A stretch of DNA of 64,000 bases, taken from an uncultured Candidatus Actinomarina sp. (lineage in GTDB: Bacteria > Actinomycetota > Acidimicrobiia > Actinomarinales > Actinomarinaceae). The stretch lies in the NCBI GenBank assembly GCA_902619825.1, contig CACNFT010000001.1:329534-393533 (forward strand), read 5' to 3'. This document shows positions 27,488 through 36,843 of the stretch, piece after piece (the first letter of the stretch is position 1; the number at the start of each line of letters is the position of its first letter). Position numbers and translations under genes: made by a program. The notes below the pieces were generated by a model, which had not been told where the DNA came from, did not search any database, and worked only from the letters and a program-made list of their open reading frames with translations.

Positions 27488-29275
27488 ATGGCAGTCGCAT
27501 TTAAAGCACCCGTAAAAGATATAGTTTTCGGATATGAAGTAGTGGAAACTTATGACATAATTTCAAAAATTCCCGCTTTTAGTGATTTTAACGAAGATAT
27601 AGTAATTCCAACTATGGAAGAATGTGCTAAATTTGCTGAAGAAGTTCTAGCTCCAATAAATGCAATTGGTGATCAACAAGGCGCAACAATAAAAGATGGT
27701 AAAGTAACAATGCCAAAAGAGTTTGTGGATGCATATAAGAGCTTTTCTGAAGCTGGTTGGGCGTCAATATCATTACCTTCTGAAATAGGGGGAGGGGGTA
27801 TGCCGATAGCTCTTTCAGGTGGAACACTTGAGATATTAAGTACAGCTAACTTAGCATTTGGTTTAGCACCAGGTCTTGCTGCTGGAGCAATATCTGCTAT
27901 TAATTTTCATGGAAGTGAAGATCAAAAAGCAAAATTTTTACCAAAATTAGTCTCTGGTGAATGGACTGGAACAATGAATCTCAGCGAGCCACAATCAGGT
28001 TCAGATCTTGGAACAATTACAACAAAAGCGGAGCCGCAAGAAGATGGTACATACAAAATAACAGGTACAAAGGTATGGATAACTTTTGGAGAACATGATT
28101 TAACAGATAACATAATTCATTTAGTTCTAGCGAAAATTCCAGGCTCCCCCGAGGGAACAAAAGGTATTTCTATGTTCATAGTGCCAAAAGTAATGGTTAA
28201 CGAAGATGGTTCACTAGGTGAGGATAACAATGTAAGTTGTATCTCTATCGAAGAAAAACTTGGTATTCACGCAAGTCCTACTTGTGTCATGGAATATGAC
28301 GGCTCTGTAGGTTATCTTGTTGGTGAAGAAAATAGAGGTCTTAATTATATGTTTACAATGATGAATGAAGCACGTGTATGGGTAGGTGGTCAAGGTTTAG
28401 CATCTGCATCTGGGGCACTTCAAGGAGCAGCTCAATACGCAAGAGACAGGGTTCAGGGTAGACCGGTTGGGATGTCAAAAGAAGATGCAAAAAACTCAAC
28501 GATTATTGATCACGCTGATGTAAGAAGAATGCTTATGACTATAAAGTCTTATGTTGATGCTATGAGATACATGATGTATGACAATCAACTAATGCTTGAT
28601 GTGGAATACTTTGCTGAAGGAGATTTGAAAGCATTTGGCGAAGAAAGATGCGGCATACTAACCCCTATTACAAAAGCGTGGATATCAGATCTTGGTGTAG
28701 AACTGTCTTCAATGGCTATACAAATTTATGGTGGTATGGGATATGTTGAAGAAACTGGGGTAGCTCAATATTTAAGAGATTCAAGAATAGCTCCAATTTA
28801 TGAAGGAACAAATGGAATTCAAGCATTAGATTTAATGTTTAGAAAACTCCCACTTGATAATGGTCAAGCCATGCAAAGGCTCTTAGGAGATGTCCAGAAA
28901 GTCATAGATGAAATGAAAGAAGATGACGAGATAATATCCTCGATGGCTGAAAAGCTCGAAAAAGAGGTAACAACTCTTTCAGAAGTGACATTATGGCTTG
29001 GAGCAAGGATGTTAGAAGGAGAACTTGTTGATGCAAGTGCTGCAGCATCTCCATATTTAAAAATGTTCGGACAGGTTTTAGGTGGTTATTACATGGGCAA
29101 GGCTGCAATGCTTGCTAATAAAAAATTTAAAGAAACAAATGATGAATTTTATTCGGACAAATTAACTCTTTCAAAATTTTATATTGAACAACTTCTTCCA
29201 TTAACTTCAGGCTACGCCTCAGCAGTAACTGCTGGTAAAGAGGACCTCTATGCTATGAAGGCTGAAAACTTTTAA
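27488..29275 (+). CDS. Acyl-CoA dehydrogenase (long form, about 600 residues)
   Basis: 595 residues. It has an extra N-terminal helical region, the acyl-CoA dehydrogenase core and a C-terminal extension, as in the roughly 600-residue FadE-type enzymes of actinobacteria and proteobacteria. Motifs include MNLSEPQSGSDLGTITTKAE (FAD/substrate loop), KVWITFGEHDL, RVWVGGQGLASASGALQGAA and IQIYGGMGYVEETGVAQYLR with RIAPIYEGTNGIQALDL. It performs the first step of beta-oxidation with FAD, feeding acetyl-CoA to the glyoxylate shunt encoded 3 kb upstream. The CoA-binding protein gene starts at the base after its stop. Confidence 0.93.
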   Translation: MAVAFKAPVKDIVFGYEVVETYDIISKIPAFSDFNEDIVIPTMEECAKFAEEVLAPINAIGDQQGATIKDGKVTMPKEFVDAYKSFSEAGWASISLPSEIGGGGMPIALSGGTLEILSTANLAFGLAPGLAAGAISAINFHGSEDQKAKFLPKLVSGEWTGTMNLSEPQSGSDLGTITTKAEPQEDGTYKITGTKVWITFGEHDLTDNIIHLVLAKIPGSPEGTKGISMFIVPKVMVNEDGSLGEDNNVSCISIEEKLGIHASPTCVMEYDGSVGYLVGEENRGLNYMFTMMNEARVWVGGQGLASASGALQGAAQYARDRVQGRPVGMSKEDAKNSTIIDHADVRRMLMTIKSYVDAMRYMMYDNQLMLDVEYFAEGDLKAFGEERCGILTPITKAWISDLGVELSSMAIQIYGGMGYVEETGVAQYLRDSRIAPIYEGTNGIQALDLMFRKLPLDNGQAMQRLLGDVQKVIDEMKEDDEIISSMAEKLEKEVTTLSEVTLWLGARMLEGELVDASAAASPYLKMFGQVLGGYYMGKAAMLANKKFKETNDEFYSDKLTLSKFYIEQLLPLTSGYASAVTAGKEDLYAMKAENF

Positions 29276-29668
29276 TTGATAGAAGCCTTACAAAATAAGA
29301 AAAACTCTATCGCTCTAGTAGGAGCATCCAATAATCCAAAAAAATATGGAAACAAAATTCTTCTAGATCTTTTAGAAAAAGGGCACATTGTTTACCCAAT
29401 AAATAAAAATGAAAGTCAAATTGAAGGACTTAAATCATATAAAAAGGTTAGCGATCTCCCTTCATTACCTTCCATTATAAATTTTGTAGTACCACCCAAC
29501 GAGGGTATAGAGGTAACAAAAGATTTAGTTAACAAAGGATATGACAATTTTTGGTATCAGCCAGGAGCAGAGAGCATAGAAATCTCAAATTTCCTAGAAA
29601 GTAATAAAAAAAACTTTATAGATGATAAGTGCATAATGGTTGTAACAAGATTGTCAGCTAATTATTAA
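29276..29668 (+). CDS. CoA-binding domain protein (YccU-like)
   Basis: 130 residues starting with TTG immediately after the acyl-CoA dehydrogenase stop. It has a Rossmann-type CoA-binding domain: SIALVGASNNPKKYGNKILL, GHIVYPINKN and INFVVPPNEG, with YDNFWYQPGAE near 100. Proteins of this family bind CoA but their role is not established. The tight link to an acyl-CoA dehydrogenase suggests a CoA-related accessory role. The stop shares a TTAA with the stop of rmuC on the other strand. Confidence 0.82.
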   Translation: MIEALQNKKNSIALVGASNNPKKYGNKILLDLLEKGHIVYPINKNESQIEGLKSYKKVSDLPSLPSIINFVVPPNEGIEVTKDLVNKGYDNFWYQPGAESIEISNFLESNKKNFIDDKCIMVVTRLSANY

Positions 29669-30690
29669 TCATCCAGTCTTTTATTAACTTCATCAAGTTC
29701 TTCGAATGATTTTTCAAGCTTATTTACTCTTGTAGTTTTTAATGATTCAAATGATTCAACAGTTTGGTTTAATCTCTTTGTTACATCATCAAATGAATCG
29801 ATAAATTTCCTAATTTCATTTTTTATTTTTTCATGAGTAGCAAGAATATTCTTAGTATCGGTTTGTAAACTAAATAATTTCATTGAATGTCTTATTGTTT
29901 CAAGATAGGCCATAAGTGTTTGTGGGCTTACTAATATAACTTTCCTTGAAAAAGCATATTCAATAACTGGTGTTTTTGAAGAACCAATAACTGAGGTAAG
30001 AAGAAAGTGATATAAATTCTCAAGTGGAATATACATTAAAACAAAGTCTACGGTATCTTCATCTGGAGCAATGTAGCCCTCTCTCGAAGCAGTATCATCT
30101 ATTTTTGTTTTAATTGCTTTATCTAAAAATTCTTTGGTTTTGGCCTTAATAGAATCTGTTATTTCTCGTCTTGCTATTTCATCTAAAGTTTCATCTTCTA
30201 AATCTCTGTTAAGTTTTGAAATTTCCATATATATTGTAAGCGGGAATTTTGAATCCATATTGATTGATTTGTCATCTGGAAGGTAAAAAGTAAAGTCAGG
30301 TTTTGTACCACTCTTCATTATTTTTTGAGTTTCATAATGAATCCCTTCTTTATAATCCATAATTCCTAGAAGATCTTCAACTTGAAACTCAGCCCATTGA
30401 CCCCTACTTTGATTATTATTTAATACTGATATTAAATTTCGAGTTTGTTGATCTACTCCTGATATAGAACTTTTTATTTCACCAGTTTTTTCAAGAAATT
30501 CTTTTACAGTTTGATCTGATTTGTTTAATAATTTATAAATTTGAGATTCTTCATTTTCAATAATTTCACTAACAATTCCTTTAATCAAATATTCGTCCTT
30601 ATTTTGTTCTTCAGAATTGTCTTTTTTTGTAACAAAATATAAAATTGCGATTAAAAGCGCTGAAATTATCCCTAAAAATAAAATTTCCAT
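29665..30690 (-). CDS. rmuC: DNA recombination protein RmuC homologue
   Basis: 341 residues when started at the ATG at 30690 (MEILFLGIISALLIAIL), which gives the expected N-terminal membrane helix. The longer reading to 30816 runs into the glycosyltransferase gene and is unlikely. A coiled-coil region (about 30-90) leads into the RmuC nuclease-like domain: RGQWAEFQVEDLLGIMDYKE, KPDFTFYLPDDKSINMDSKF and VDFVLMYIPLENLYHFL. RmuC limits DNA inversions in E. coli and is also reported in phage defence. The tail overlaps the CoA-binding gene by 4 bases. Confidence 0.9.
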   Translation of the reverse strand: MEILFLGIISALLIAILYFVTKKDNSEEQNKDEYLIKGIVSEIIENEESQIYKLLNKSDQTVKEFLEKTGEIKSSISGVDQQTRNLISVLNNNQSRGQWAEFQVEDLLGIMDYKEGIHYETQKIMKSGTKPDFTFYLPDDKSINMDSKFPLTIYMEISKLNRDLEDETLDEIARREITDSIKAKTKEFLDKAIKTKIDDTASREGYIAPDEDTVDFVLMYIPLENLYHFLLTSVIGSSKTPVIEYAFSRKVILVSPQTLMAYLETIRHSMKLFSLQTDTKNILATHEKIKNEIRKFIDSFDDVTKRLNQTVESFESLKTTRVNKLEKSFEELDEVNKRLDD

Positions 30691-30727
30691 GTTACAAGAA
30701 TAGCAAGTTGCGTGGACAGTTTTGAAA

Positions 30728-31858
30728 TTAAACCGTATCAAAAAGTTTTTTGAAACTAAATTTAAAATTGTCTTCAGAATAATTAGATAAAATAAATCCC
30801 TTTGCATTCTTAGCAACTAGAGATGCCTCATCATAATTATTTTTTATATATTCAATCTTTAAGGAGAGGCTATCTAGATTATTACTTTCAAATACATATC
30901 CTGTTTGACCATCAATAACAATATCACTCATTCCTGGAGCATCTGTAACAAGTACTGGACACATTGCTACTTGTGATTCGAAAATTACCCGTGCAAGCCC
31001 CTCTGATATTGAAGGTAGAATCATTAAATTTGAAGTTGAATAATAATCTTTAACACTTTTTCTATCAACAGGCCCTATCAATGAAACTTGATTTTGAAGG
31101 TCTGATTTATCTATTAAGTCTTTGAGCTCTTTAAAATATTTTTCATTAGGAGTTGGCCCAACAATTGATAAGTGATAACTTTTATCATCGATTCTTTGAA
31201 TTGCCTCAATAATCATATGAGGTTTTTTTCTATCTGTCACACTTCCAATAAATAGAATATTAAATTTGTCTTTAGAAAATGGCTTAGGTTCAATATTTTG
31301 AAAATCCTCAAAATCAATCCAAGCAGGAAACCTTACAACACTTTTTGAAGAATCTATATCTAAAACTTGTTGTTCAGTCGAAGATGAAACTGCTCTTATA
31401 ATATTTGATTTACCAATAGAGTATTTGGCCATTATGTAAAATAGTTTTTTGTATAACCTTGGTAAAAATAAATTTTTCTCTAAACTCAAGGTCTCAATGA
31501 AATCACCATGAGTTTCAACAATTATTTGTACTTCAGCTCTTCTTGCCTTTAAAAATAGAATTGAAAAAAAAGAAGATACTGGATCTTGAAAACATACAAT
31601 ATCTATATTTTCCTTTTTAATAATTTTGTAGGTGGTAAAGATTGAAATTTGAATAATTCTAAAATAATTTAATAAACGATTTTTTATCTTCTTATTGAAG
31701 TAGAAGTTTCCATACGTCTCGTTTAAAAAAGTTTTACTGTTTGCAAAAGCTAGAACAGAAACATTACAAACTTCACTTAAAGTAATGAACTTTTTTTTTA
31801 AGTTTTCAGTTAAGGGAAGTTGATATGTAGTGGGTGCAATAAATAGAACATTTTTCAT
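30728..31858 (-). CDS. Glycosyltransferase family 4 protein
   Basis: 376 residues of GT-B fold. The N-terminal domain has CFQDPVSSFFSILFLKARRA and IIVETHGDF. The C-terminal nucleotide-sugar domain has FNILFIGSVTDRKKPHMIIE, LSIVGPTPNEKYFKEL and the ESEGLARVIFE-like signature (PSISEGLARVIFESQVA), followed by VLVTDAPGMSDIV. It probably transfers a hexose from an NDP-sugar to a surface glycan or lipid. It overlaps the hydrolase gene by 4 bases within the long minus-strand cluster. Acceptor and sugar are unknown. Confidence 0.88.
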   Translation of the reverse strand: MKNVLFIAPTTYQLPLTENLKKKFITLSEVCNVSVLAFANSKTFLNETYGNFYFNKKIKNRLLNYFRIIQISIFTTYKIIKKENIDIVCFQDPVSSFFSILFLKARRAEVQIIVETHGDFIETLSLEKNLFLPRLYKKLFYIMAKYSIGKSNIIRAVSSSTEQQVLDIDSSKSVVRFPAWIDFEDFQNIEPKPFSKDKFNILFIGSVTDRKKPHMIIEAIQRIDDKSYHLSIVGPTPNEKYFKELKDLIDKSDLQNQVSLIGPVDRKSVKDYYSTSNLMILPSISEGLARVIFESQVAMCPVLVTDAPGMSDIVIDGQTGYVFESNNLDSLSLKIEYIKNNYDEASLVAKNAKGFILSNYSEDNFKFSFKKLFDTV

Positions 31859-32775
31859 AAATTTAAAAATTTAGTGAGTTCTTCAACAAGTTCTTCATCA
31901 TGTGTCCATGGTATTCCATGAAGTGCATTAGTAAATGTTATTGGTGTAATATTTTGCATTTTTGTAGTCACTTCTTGCGATGCTTTTTGAGGTACAAGAC
32001 TGTCTTTACCACCAATTAGCGCCAAAGTTTCAGTTTTAATATCACCTAGCCAGTCTCTTGAATCAAAAGCTACTACGTGTCTTCCACCATCTCCATAGAT
32101 AAAATCATCTTTAGAACGATGAAGATTGTTCCACGCCCAATCAGTAAACTCATTTTTTAGGGCACTAGATTTTTTAAGAAAAGAATATTTAGATTGTGGA
32201 TTTTTGTTGGGAAAAAGTCTTTCTCTAATCCTTACACCACCAACAAGTAATTTGAAAAGAAAGTTGTCTTTATATCTTTCTCCCTCGATCCAGCTAAATG
32301 GTGTAACCAAAACCATTTTATTTATTCTTTCCGGAATTTTTTTGGATATTGTAAGTGCAACTGCACTTCCCATGGACCAACCTACTAAATGGCATTCTGA
32401 TACATTTAATTCATCTAGGATGCTTATTACTATGTCTGCATTCTCATCAACACTCCATCTTTCCCAACTGGCATCAGATCTTCCATGATTTTTAAAATCA
32501 ATAGTTATAAATGAACTAATATTTTTAATTTTAGGAAGAACATTAAACCAACTCCCAAGTGAGTCAGTACCCCAACTATGCAGAAAAATAATTGGTATTG
32601 TGCCCTCAACAATGTTTTCTCTAATAAAATATTCTTTTTCTCTCACAAAGACAGTTCTTCCAGGAATCTTTATAGGATGTAATTGGGTTATTCCTTCTGT
32701 TTTACTTTTTTGAGTCAAAACCAAATTCTTGAATATGGAAGTGAAAGCGAAAACTTTAGCAATTGTTTTTATCAT
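31855..32775 (-). CDS. Alpha/beta hydrolase
   Basis: 306 residues. The oxyanion segment LHSWGTDSLGSW is at about 65-76, and the nucleophile elbow GWSMGS has S134. The acid is in IGGKDSLVP and the catalytic His near the C-terminus in NALHGIPWTHDEE. An N-terminal hydrophobic stretch (about 1-20) may be a membrane anchor. This is the standard fold of esterases, lipases and C-C hydrolases; no substrate can be assigned. It lies three bases downstream of selD and overlaps the glycosyltransferase start. Confidence 0.85.
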   Translation of the reverse strand: MIKTIAKVFAFTSIFKNLVLTQKSKTEGITQLHPIKIPGRTVFVREKEYFIRENIVEGTIPIIFLHSWGTDSLGSWFNVLPKIKNISSFITIDFKNHGRSDASWERWSVDENADIVISILDELNVSECHLVGWSMGSAVALTISKKIPERINKMVLVTPFSWIEGERYKDNFLFKLLVGGVRIRERLFPNKNPQSKYSFLKKSSALKNEFTDWAWNNLHRSKDDFIYGDGGRHVVAFDSRDWLGDIKTETLALIGGKDSLVPQKASQEVTTKMQNITPITFTNALHGIPWTHDEELVEELTKFLNL

Positions 32776-32778
32776 CTT

Positions 32779-33801
32779 TTAAATAATATTTATCTTTTCA
32801 TTATATTTAGAATTAATTTCACCTATTTCCCAAATATTTTTGTTAAGCTCCATATCTTTTTGAAGTTTAATATTTTGGTTCTTAGGTATTGAAATGAGAA
32901 AGCCACCATTAGTTTGTGCATCACATAGTATTTTTAAAGATCGCTCATCCAGATCAGAAATAAATTTATCTGATAGGTATTCATAATTTCTCAAGCTTCC
33001 AGAAGGAAATATTTCTTTATCCAAATAATCATAAATATTTTCAATCAAAGGAATAGAATCAAATTTAATTGTTGCTGATAATTTGGAATCATTCAGCATT
33101 TCATACAAATGCCCCAACAATCCAAAACCAGTTATATCTGTAATTGCGTTTGCATTATTATCCAGTGAAAAATTTAAAGATTTTTTATTTAGTTCAGTCA
33201 TAATATCAGTTACAATTTCTATGCTTTCGTCAGAAGCAACTCCTCTTTTAATTGCAGTTGTAATAATCCCAGTTCCTATTGGTTTTGTTAAAAAAAGTCT
33301 ATCTCCATCCTTAATTTCATTATTTTTAAATATCTTATCTTTTATAACACCAGTGATTGAGAAACCATATTTTGGTTCTTTGTCATCGATACTGTGACCT
33401 CCAATGACAGTACAATTTGCTTTTTGCATTGTGTCAAGACCACCTTTAATCACCTCAGACAATATATCAAAACTTATTTCACTACGAGGCCAACAAACTA
33501 ACTGCAAAGCTGAAATAGGTTCTCCTCCCATAGCATAGACATCTGATAGCGCATTTGCGGCTGCTACTCTTCCCCAATCGTAAGGATTATCAAGAATGGG
33601 AGTAAAAAAATCAACAGTTTGAATTATATTTTGATCACCAACTTGAATAACTCCTCCATCATCAGGATTATTTAGTCCAACTAATAAATTTGGAGATTCT
33701 GTAGCTTTATGATTTTTAAATTGCTTCAAAACTTGAGCAAGCTCACCAGGTGGGAGTTTACAAGCTCAACCAGCGCCATGAGAGTATTCAGTTAATCTCA
33801 A
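32779..33801 (-). CDS. selD: Selenide, water dikinase SelD, itself a selenoprotein (in-frame TGA = Sec12)
   Basis: 340 residues when read from TTG at 33801 through the TGA at 33766-33768. The TTG has a strong AGGAGG (33807-33812) five bases upstream. The start then reads LRLTEYSHGAG-U-ACKLPPGE, matching the SelD active site YSHGAGC/UGCK, with Sec at the catalytic position and Lys15 next to it. A reading begun at the first in-frame ATG (33729) loses the active site. The rest has VVGLNNPDD-type (LLVGLNNPDDGGVI), VYAMGGEPISALQL, GGHSIDDKEPKYG and NAITDITGFGLLGHL. It makes selenophosphate from selenide and ATP for Sec synthesis. It sits in a minus-strand cluster with nadE and an aminotransferase. 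Confidence 0.93.
33766..33768 (-). other. Recoded UGA (selenocysteine) codon of selD
   Basis: TGA at codon 12, flanked by GGC GCT GGT upstream and GCT TGT AAA downstream. The conserved SelD motif is continuous across it. A short, imperfect hairpin (33742-33756) follows about ten bases later on the transcript, which fits the position of a bacterial SECIS but is too weak to be proof. Confidence 0.9.
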
Positions 33802-33816
33802 TTGAACCTCCTTTGA

Positions 33817-34644
33817 TTACTTGTTTAATTGTCTTTCTTTGTCAATAAATTCAGTAAATGAACCTCGGATTCTCTCTAAAAGAGGTGATTGAGAGTAAAC
33901 TTGATCATCAATTTTACTTACAAAAATTGCATGTTTGGCTGTTGACAGGGCAAAAACTGTATCGACATTATAAATATCATTAATATGAATTCTGGAAATT
34001 TCTAAATCTAAATCTGTATCGTTTGCTATGTCGATGAGAGAGCGGCGAGTAATGGAATCCAATATCCCAAGTTCTAAATCAGGTACATAAATTTTGTTAT
34101 CAATTATCCAACTTACACAAAATGTTGGACCCTCTAGTACTATTCCATCTTTATTTAATAACAATGAATCTGTGTACCCATTATTTTCAGCTAATCTTGT
34201 CTGATTAAGATTCATTGCGTAGGAAATTGATTTTGAACCAATATTTTTTACTTCATTTAAATCAAAATCACCTCCAGCATGCCAGTGCGCCAAGTGAGAT
34301 TGTAATGTGAAGCTCTCAGGAAAATTTATTAGTTCTTGATAAAAAATATAGACATCACTTTTATCTTTATCCGAGCCTCTTCCAATAATTACCCTCATGT
34401 AGCCATCATCATAATTTGAAGCAATTGAAATAAGATTATCTTTTATTTCTTGAAAATTAATATTGTTGAAAAACATTTTTTCTGCAGATTGGGCGAATCT
34501 TTCCATGTGCTTGTCGATTCCAAATAAATAGCCTTTATGTATGGCTATTGCTTCAAAAATTCCATCACCTCTCCAAATAGCTAGGTTTTCTACAGGTATA
34601 TTAAATTCTTCTTTTGATACCTCAACCCCATTAATAAGATACAT
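33817..34644 (-). CDS. PLP-dependent aminotransferase class IV (BCAT/ADC lyase family)
   Basis: 275 residues. The fold-type IV pattern is visible: IWRGDGIFEAIAIHKG near 23-38, HMERFAQSAEKMF, the catalytic Lys in NIGSKSISYAMNLNQTRLA and DSLLLNKDGIVLEGPTFCVSWI. The C-terminal TRRSLIDIA segment contacts the cofactor. Members include branched-chain aminotransferase, D-amino-acid aminotransferase and 4-amino-4-deoxychorismate lyase, and the sequence alone does not separate them. The gene abuts nadE (start at the base after its stop), with selD 15 bases downstream. Confidence 0.85.
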   Translation of the reverse strand: MYLINGVEVSKEEFNIPVENLAIWRGDGIFEAIAIHKGYLFGIDKHMERFAQSAEKMFFNNINFQEIKDNLISIASNYDDGYMRVIIGRGSDKDKSDVYIFYQELINFPESFTLQSHLAHWHAGGDFDLNEVKNIGSKSISYAMNLNQTRLAENNGYTDSLLLNKDGIVLEGPTFCVSWIIDNKIYVPDLELGILDSITRRSLIDIANDTDLDLEISRIHINDIYNVDTVFALSTAKHAIFVSKIDDQVYSQSPLLERIRGSFTEFIDKERQLNK

Positions 34645-36351
34645 TTAATTTCTTTCCCTTTTATATGTATTTGTAATTGGCATTCTTCTATCTTTTCCAA
34701 AAGCTCTGTTTGTCAATTTTACACCAGGAGCGACTTGATTTCTCTTATATTCATTTCTGTCAATTTTTTCGAGCACATCGTATACAACATTCTTATCAAT
34801 TCCCGAATTTATAATTTTCTCAGAGGAAAAGTCTTCTTCAATATAAAGTTTTATTATTTTATCTAAAGTGTCGTAATCAGGAAGAGAGTCTGAATCAAAC
34901 TGATTTTCACTAAGCTCTGCACTTGGTTCTTTGTCTATAGTGTTTTGTGGAATAACCTCCGATATTGAATTTCTATATTTTGCTAGATTATATACATCTG
35001 CTTTGTAAACATCTTTAAGGAGTGCAAATCCTCCAACTAAGTCTCCATACAAAGTAGCATAGCCTACGGCCATTTCTGATTTGTTGCCTGTAGAGACAAC
35101 CATAGCATTTAACTGATTTGATAGTGCCATAAGCAGGTTGCCCCTAACCCTCGACTGAATATTTTCATCTACGACACTTTTCAATTGTTCTTCAATATTT
35201 TCAGAAACTAATGTTCTTATATTTTCAACAGTATCCTCAATAGTGATTTCTTTCATGTTTATACCTAAGTTTTTAGCAAGTTGTTTTGCATCATCTAAGG
35301 ATGATTCTGGATTGTATTTTGATGGCATTGCAACACCTATGACACGTTCTGGAGTTAACGCATCACAAGCTATAGTTGCCGTTAAAGCTGAATCAATTCC
35401 ACCAGATAGTCCAACAAGCACTTTGTTGAATTTGTTTTTTGTTACATAGTCAGATAGACCTAGTTTCAAAGCAGCAAACATTGACTCGATTTTATCAAGC
35501 TCTTTTGTACTAACTATTGGTTCTAGCTCAACATTCTTATCATTCAAATATAAATTTGACTCTGAAATAATATCTTTAACATCAAGTTCAATGTCAAAAG
35601 TAAAAAAGTCTTCTTCAAATTGTGGAGCCATGTATATAATTTTTCCGTTTTTATCAACCACAAATGAACCACCATCAAAAACAAGTTCATCTTGACCACC
35701 AACCATATTTAGATAAACAATTGGTACACCTAGTTTTTTTGCTTTATTCTTTACTTTGTCTTTCCTTTGGTTGATTTTGTTTAAATCAAATGGGGATGCA
35801 TTTATATTTAATATGATTGAAGCACCTTTTTTTACTTGTTCTTCGGCTGGACCATCTTCGATCCAAATATCTTCACATATATTTATCCCTACAGCAATAT
35901 TTTCATACCAAAAAAGAGTTGAAGCATTTGTACCTTTGTCAAAATATCTTGCTTCATCAAAAACGGAATAATTAGGCAGGAAACATTTATGATAAATTCC
36001 TTTTACATCACCATTTTGAACAATCGCAGCTGCATTGGCTATATCTCTGTCAACATTATCATTTTTTTGTTTCTTTAAGCTACGATCAACAAACCCGATT
36101 ACACCACTTGTTTTTCCAGAAAACTCCGCAATCTCTTCCATAACCGCAAAATTTTTTCCGACAAAACTTTCTCTTAGTAGCAAATCTTCGGGAGGATAGC
36201 CTGTTAGTGCAAGTTCTGGAAATAAGACAATGTCAGAATGTACTTTTTCAGCCTCTTTTAATGTGTTGATTATTTTATCTTTATTTTCTTGGATCGCACC
36301 AACAGGAAAAGACAATTGTGCACAAGATATTCTTAAGGTTTTTGTATTCAC
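34645..36351 (-). CDS. nadE: Glutamine-dependent NAD+ synthetase
   Basis: 568 residues in two domains. The N-terminal nitrilase-type glutaminase has the triad E46 (FPELALTGYPP), K122 (YHKCFLPNY) and C159 (NICEDIW). The C-terminal ATP pyrophosphatase domain has GLSGGIDSALTA, then MSNQLNAMVVSTGNKSE-type (LMALSNQLNAMVVSTGNKSE) and GDLVGGFALLKDVYK. It amidates nicotinic acid adenine dinucleotide to NAD+ using glutamine-derived ammonia. It is the first gene of the nadE-aminotransferase-selD-hydrolase-glycosyltransferase-rmuC run. Confidence 0.95.
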   Translation of the reverse strand: MNTKTLRISCAQLSFPVGAIQENKDKIINTLKEAEKVHSDIVLFPELALTGYPPEDLLLRESFVGKNFAVMEEIAEFSGKTSGVIGFVDRSLKKQKNDNVDRDIANAAAIVQNGDVKGIYHKCFLPNYSVFDEARYFDKGTNASTLFWYENIAVGINICEDIWIEDGPAEEQVKKGASIILNINASPFDLNKINQRKDKVKNKAKKLGVPIVYLNMVGGQDELVFDGGSFVVDKNGKIIYMAPQFEEDFFTFDIELDVKDIISESNLYLNDKNVELEPIVSTKELDKIESMFAALKLGLSDYVTKNKFNKVLVGLSGGIDSALTATIACDALTPERVIGVAMPSKYNPESSLDDAKQLAKNLGINMKEITIEDTVENIRTLVSENIEEQLKSVVDENIQSRVRGNLLMALSNQLNAMVVSTGNKSEMAVGYATLYGDLVGGFALLKDVYKADVYNLAKYRNSISEVIPQNTIDKEPSAELSENQFDSDSLPDYDTLDKIIKLYIEEDFSSEKIINSGIDKNVVYDVLEKIDRNEYKRNQVAPGVKLTNRAFGKDRRMPITNTYKRERN

Positions 36352-36376
36352 ACAATAATGATAATTAAATGATTAA

Positions 36377-36781
36377 CTAAGAAGATACCGTTATGACAAT
36401 ATCTTTTGAATCATCAATCCAATTAGTTACTCTTTTAAGTGAAGGCATTCTGTCAACAATTTTTTTTGCCTGATTTGCATTATGCATCATTTCATGAAGA
36501 CTTTCAGGGTTTCTTCTTTTAAGATCAGCCACACTTTCAACACCAACAGCTTCTAAGAGATCTGCATAATCTCTACCTAGGTTCTTAATTTTCATCAGTT
36601 CGGCGCGTTTGGCCCAATGCAAAAGTTTTGGTGATGTTATTCCAGTCTCTTTTGTAAGCAAGGCCCTTCCAGATCGAGTTGATGCGATTTGGAGAAACGT
36701 TACTGTAGTTCTGACTCTAGCTCTTCTTAATTTTGTAGCTTCAGTATGCGTCATTCCATTTATTGAGTCAATTGAATTCAT
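36377..36781 (-). CDS. DUF4332 domain protein
   Basis: 134 residues, helical and basic. A helix-hairpin-helix-like DUF4332 pattern is visible: TGITSPKLLHWAKRAELMKI, then LGRDYADLLEAVGVESVADL and KRRNPESLHEMMHNANQ. Such domains resemble the HhH elements of DNA-binding or ruler-like proteins, but function is not established for this family. It is a single gene between nadE (26 bases downstream) and the MobA-like gene (62 bases upstream). No membrane segment or signal is seen. Confidence 0.75.
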   Translation of the reverse strand: MNSIDSINGMTHTEATKLRRARVRTTVTFLQIASTRSGRALLTKETGITSPKLLHWAKRAELMKIKNLGRDYADLLEAVGVESVADLKRRNPESLHEMMHNANQAKKIVDRMPSLKRVTNWIDDSKDIVITVSS

Positions 36782-36843
36782 GTTTAAAGTTTACAAAATT
36801 TTTTTTAGAAACTAAGAAAATTTTTAGGGAGATTTTCCCACTC

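Noticed and set aside
30691-30816. Longer N-terminus of RmuC
   Set aside because: It would overlap the glycosyltransferase gene and move the membrane anchor from the N-terminus; the ATG at 30690 fits the family.
33742-33756. SECIS element of selD
   Set aside because: A short hairpin is at the expected distance from the TGA, but its pairing is imperfect and I could not fold it reliably. The Sec call rests on the protein motif instead.
36827-36839. Hairpin GGGA/TCCC after the MobA-like gene
   Set aside because: The stem is only four to five bases and the T tract is interrupted; too weak to call a terminator.
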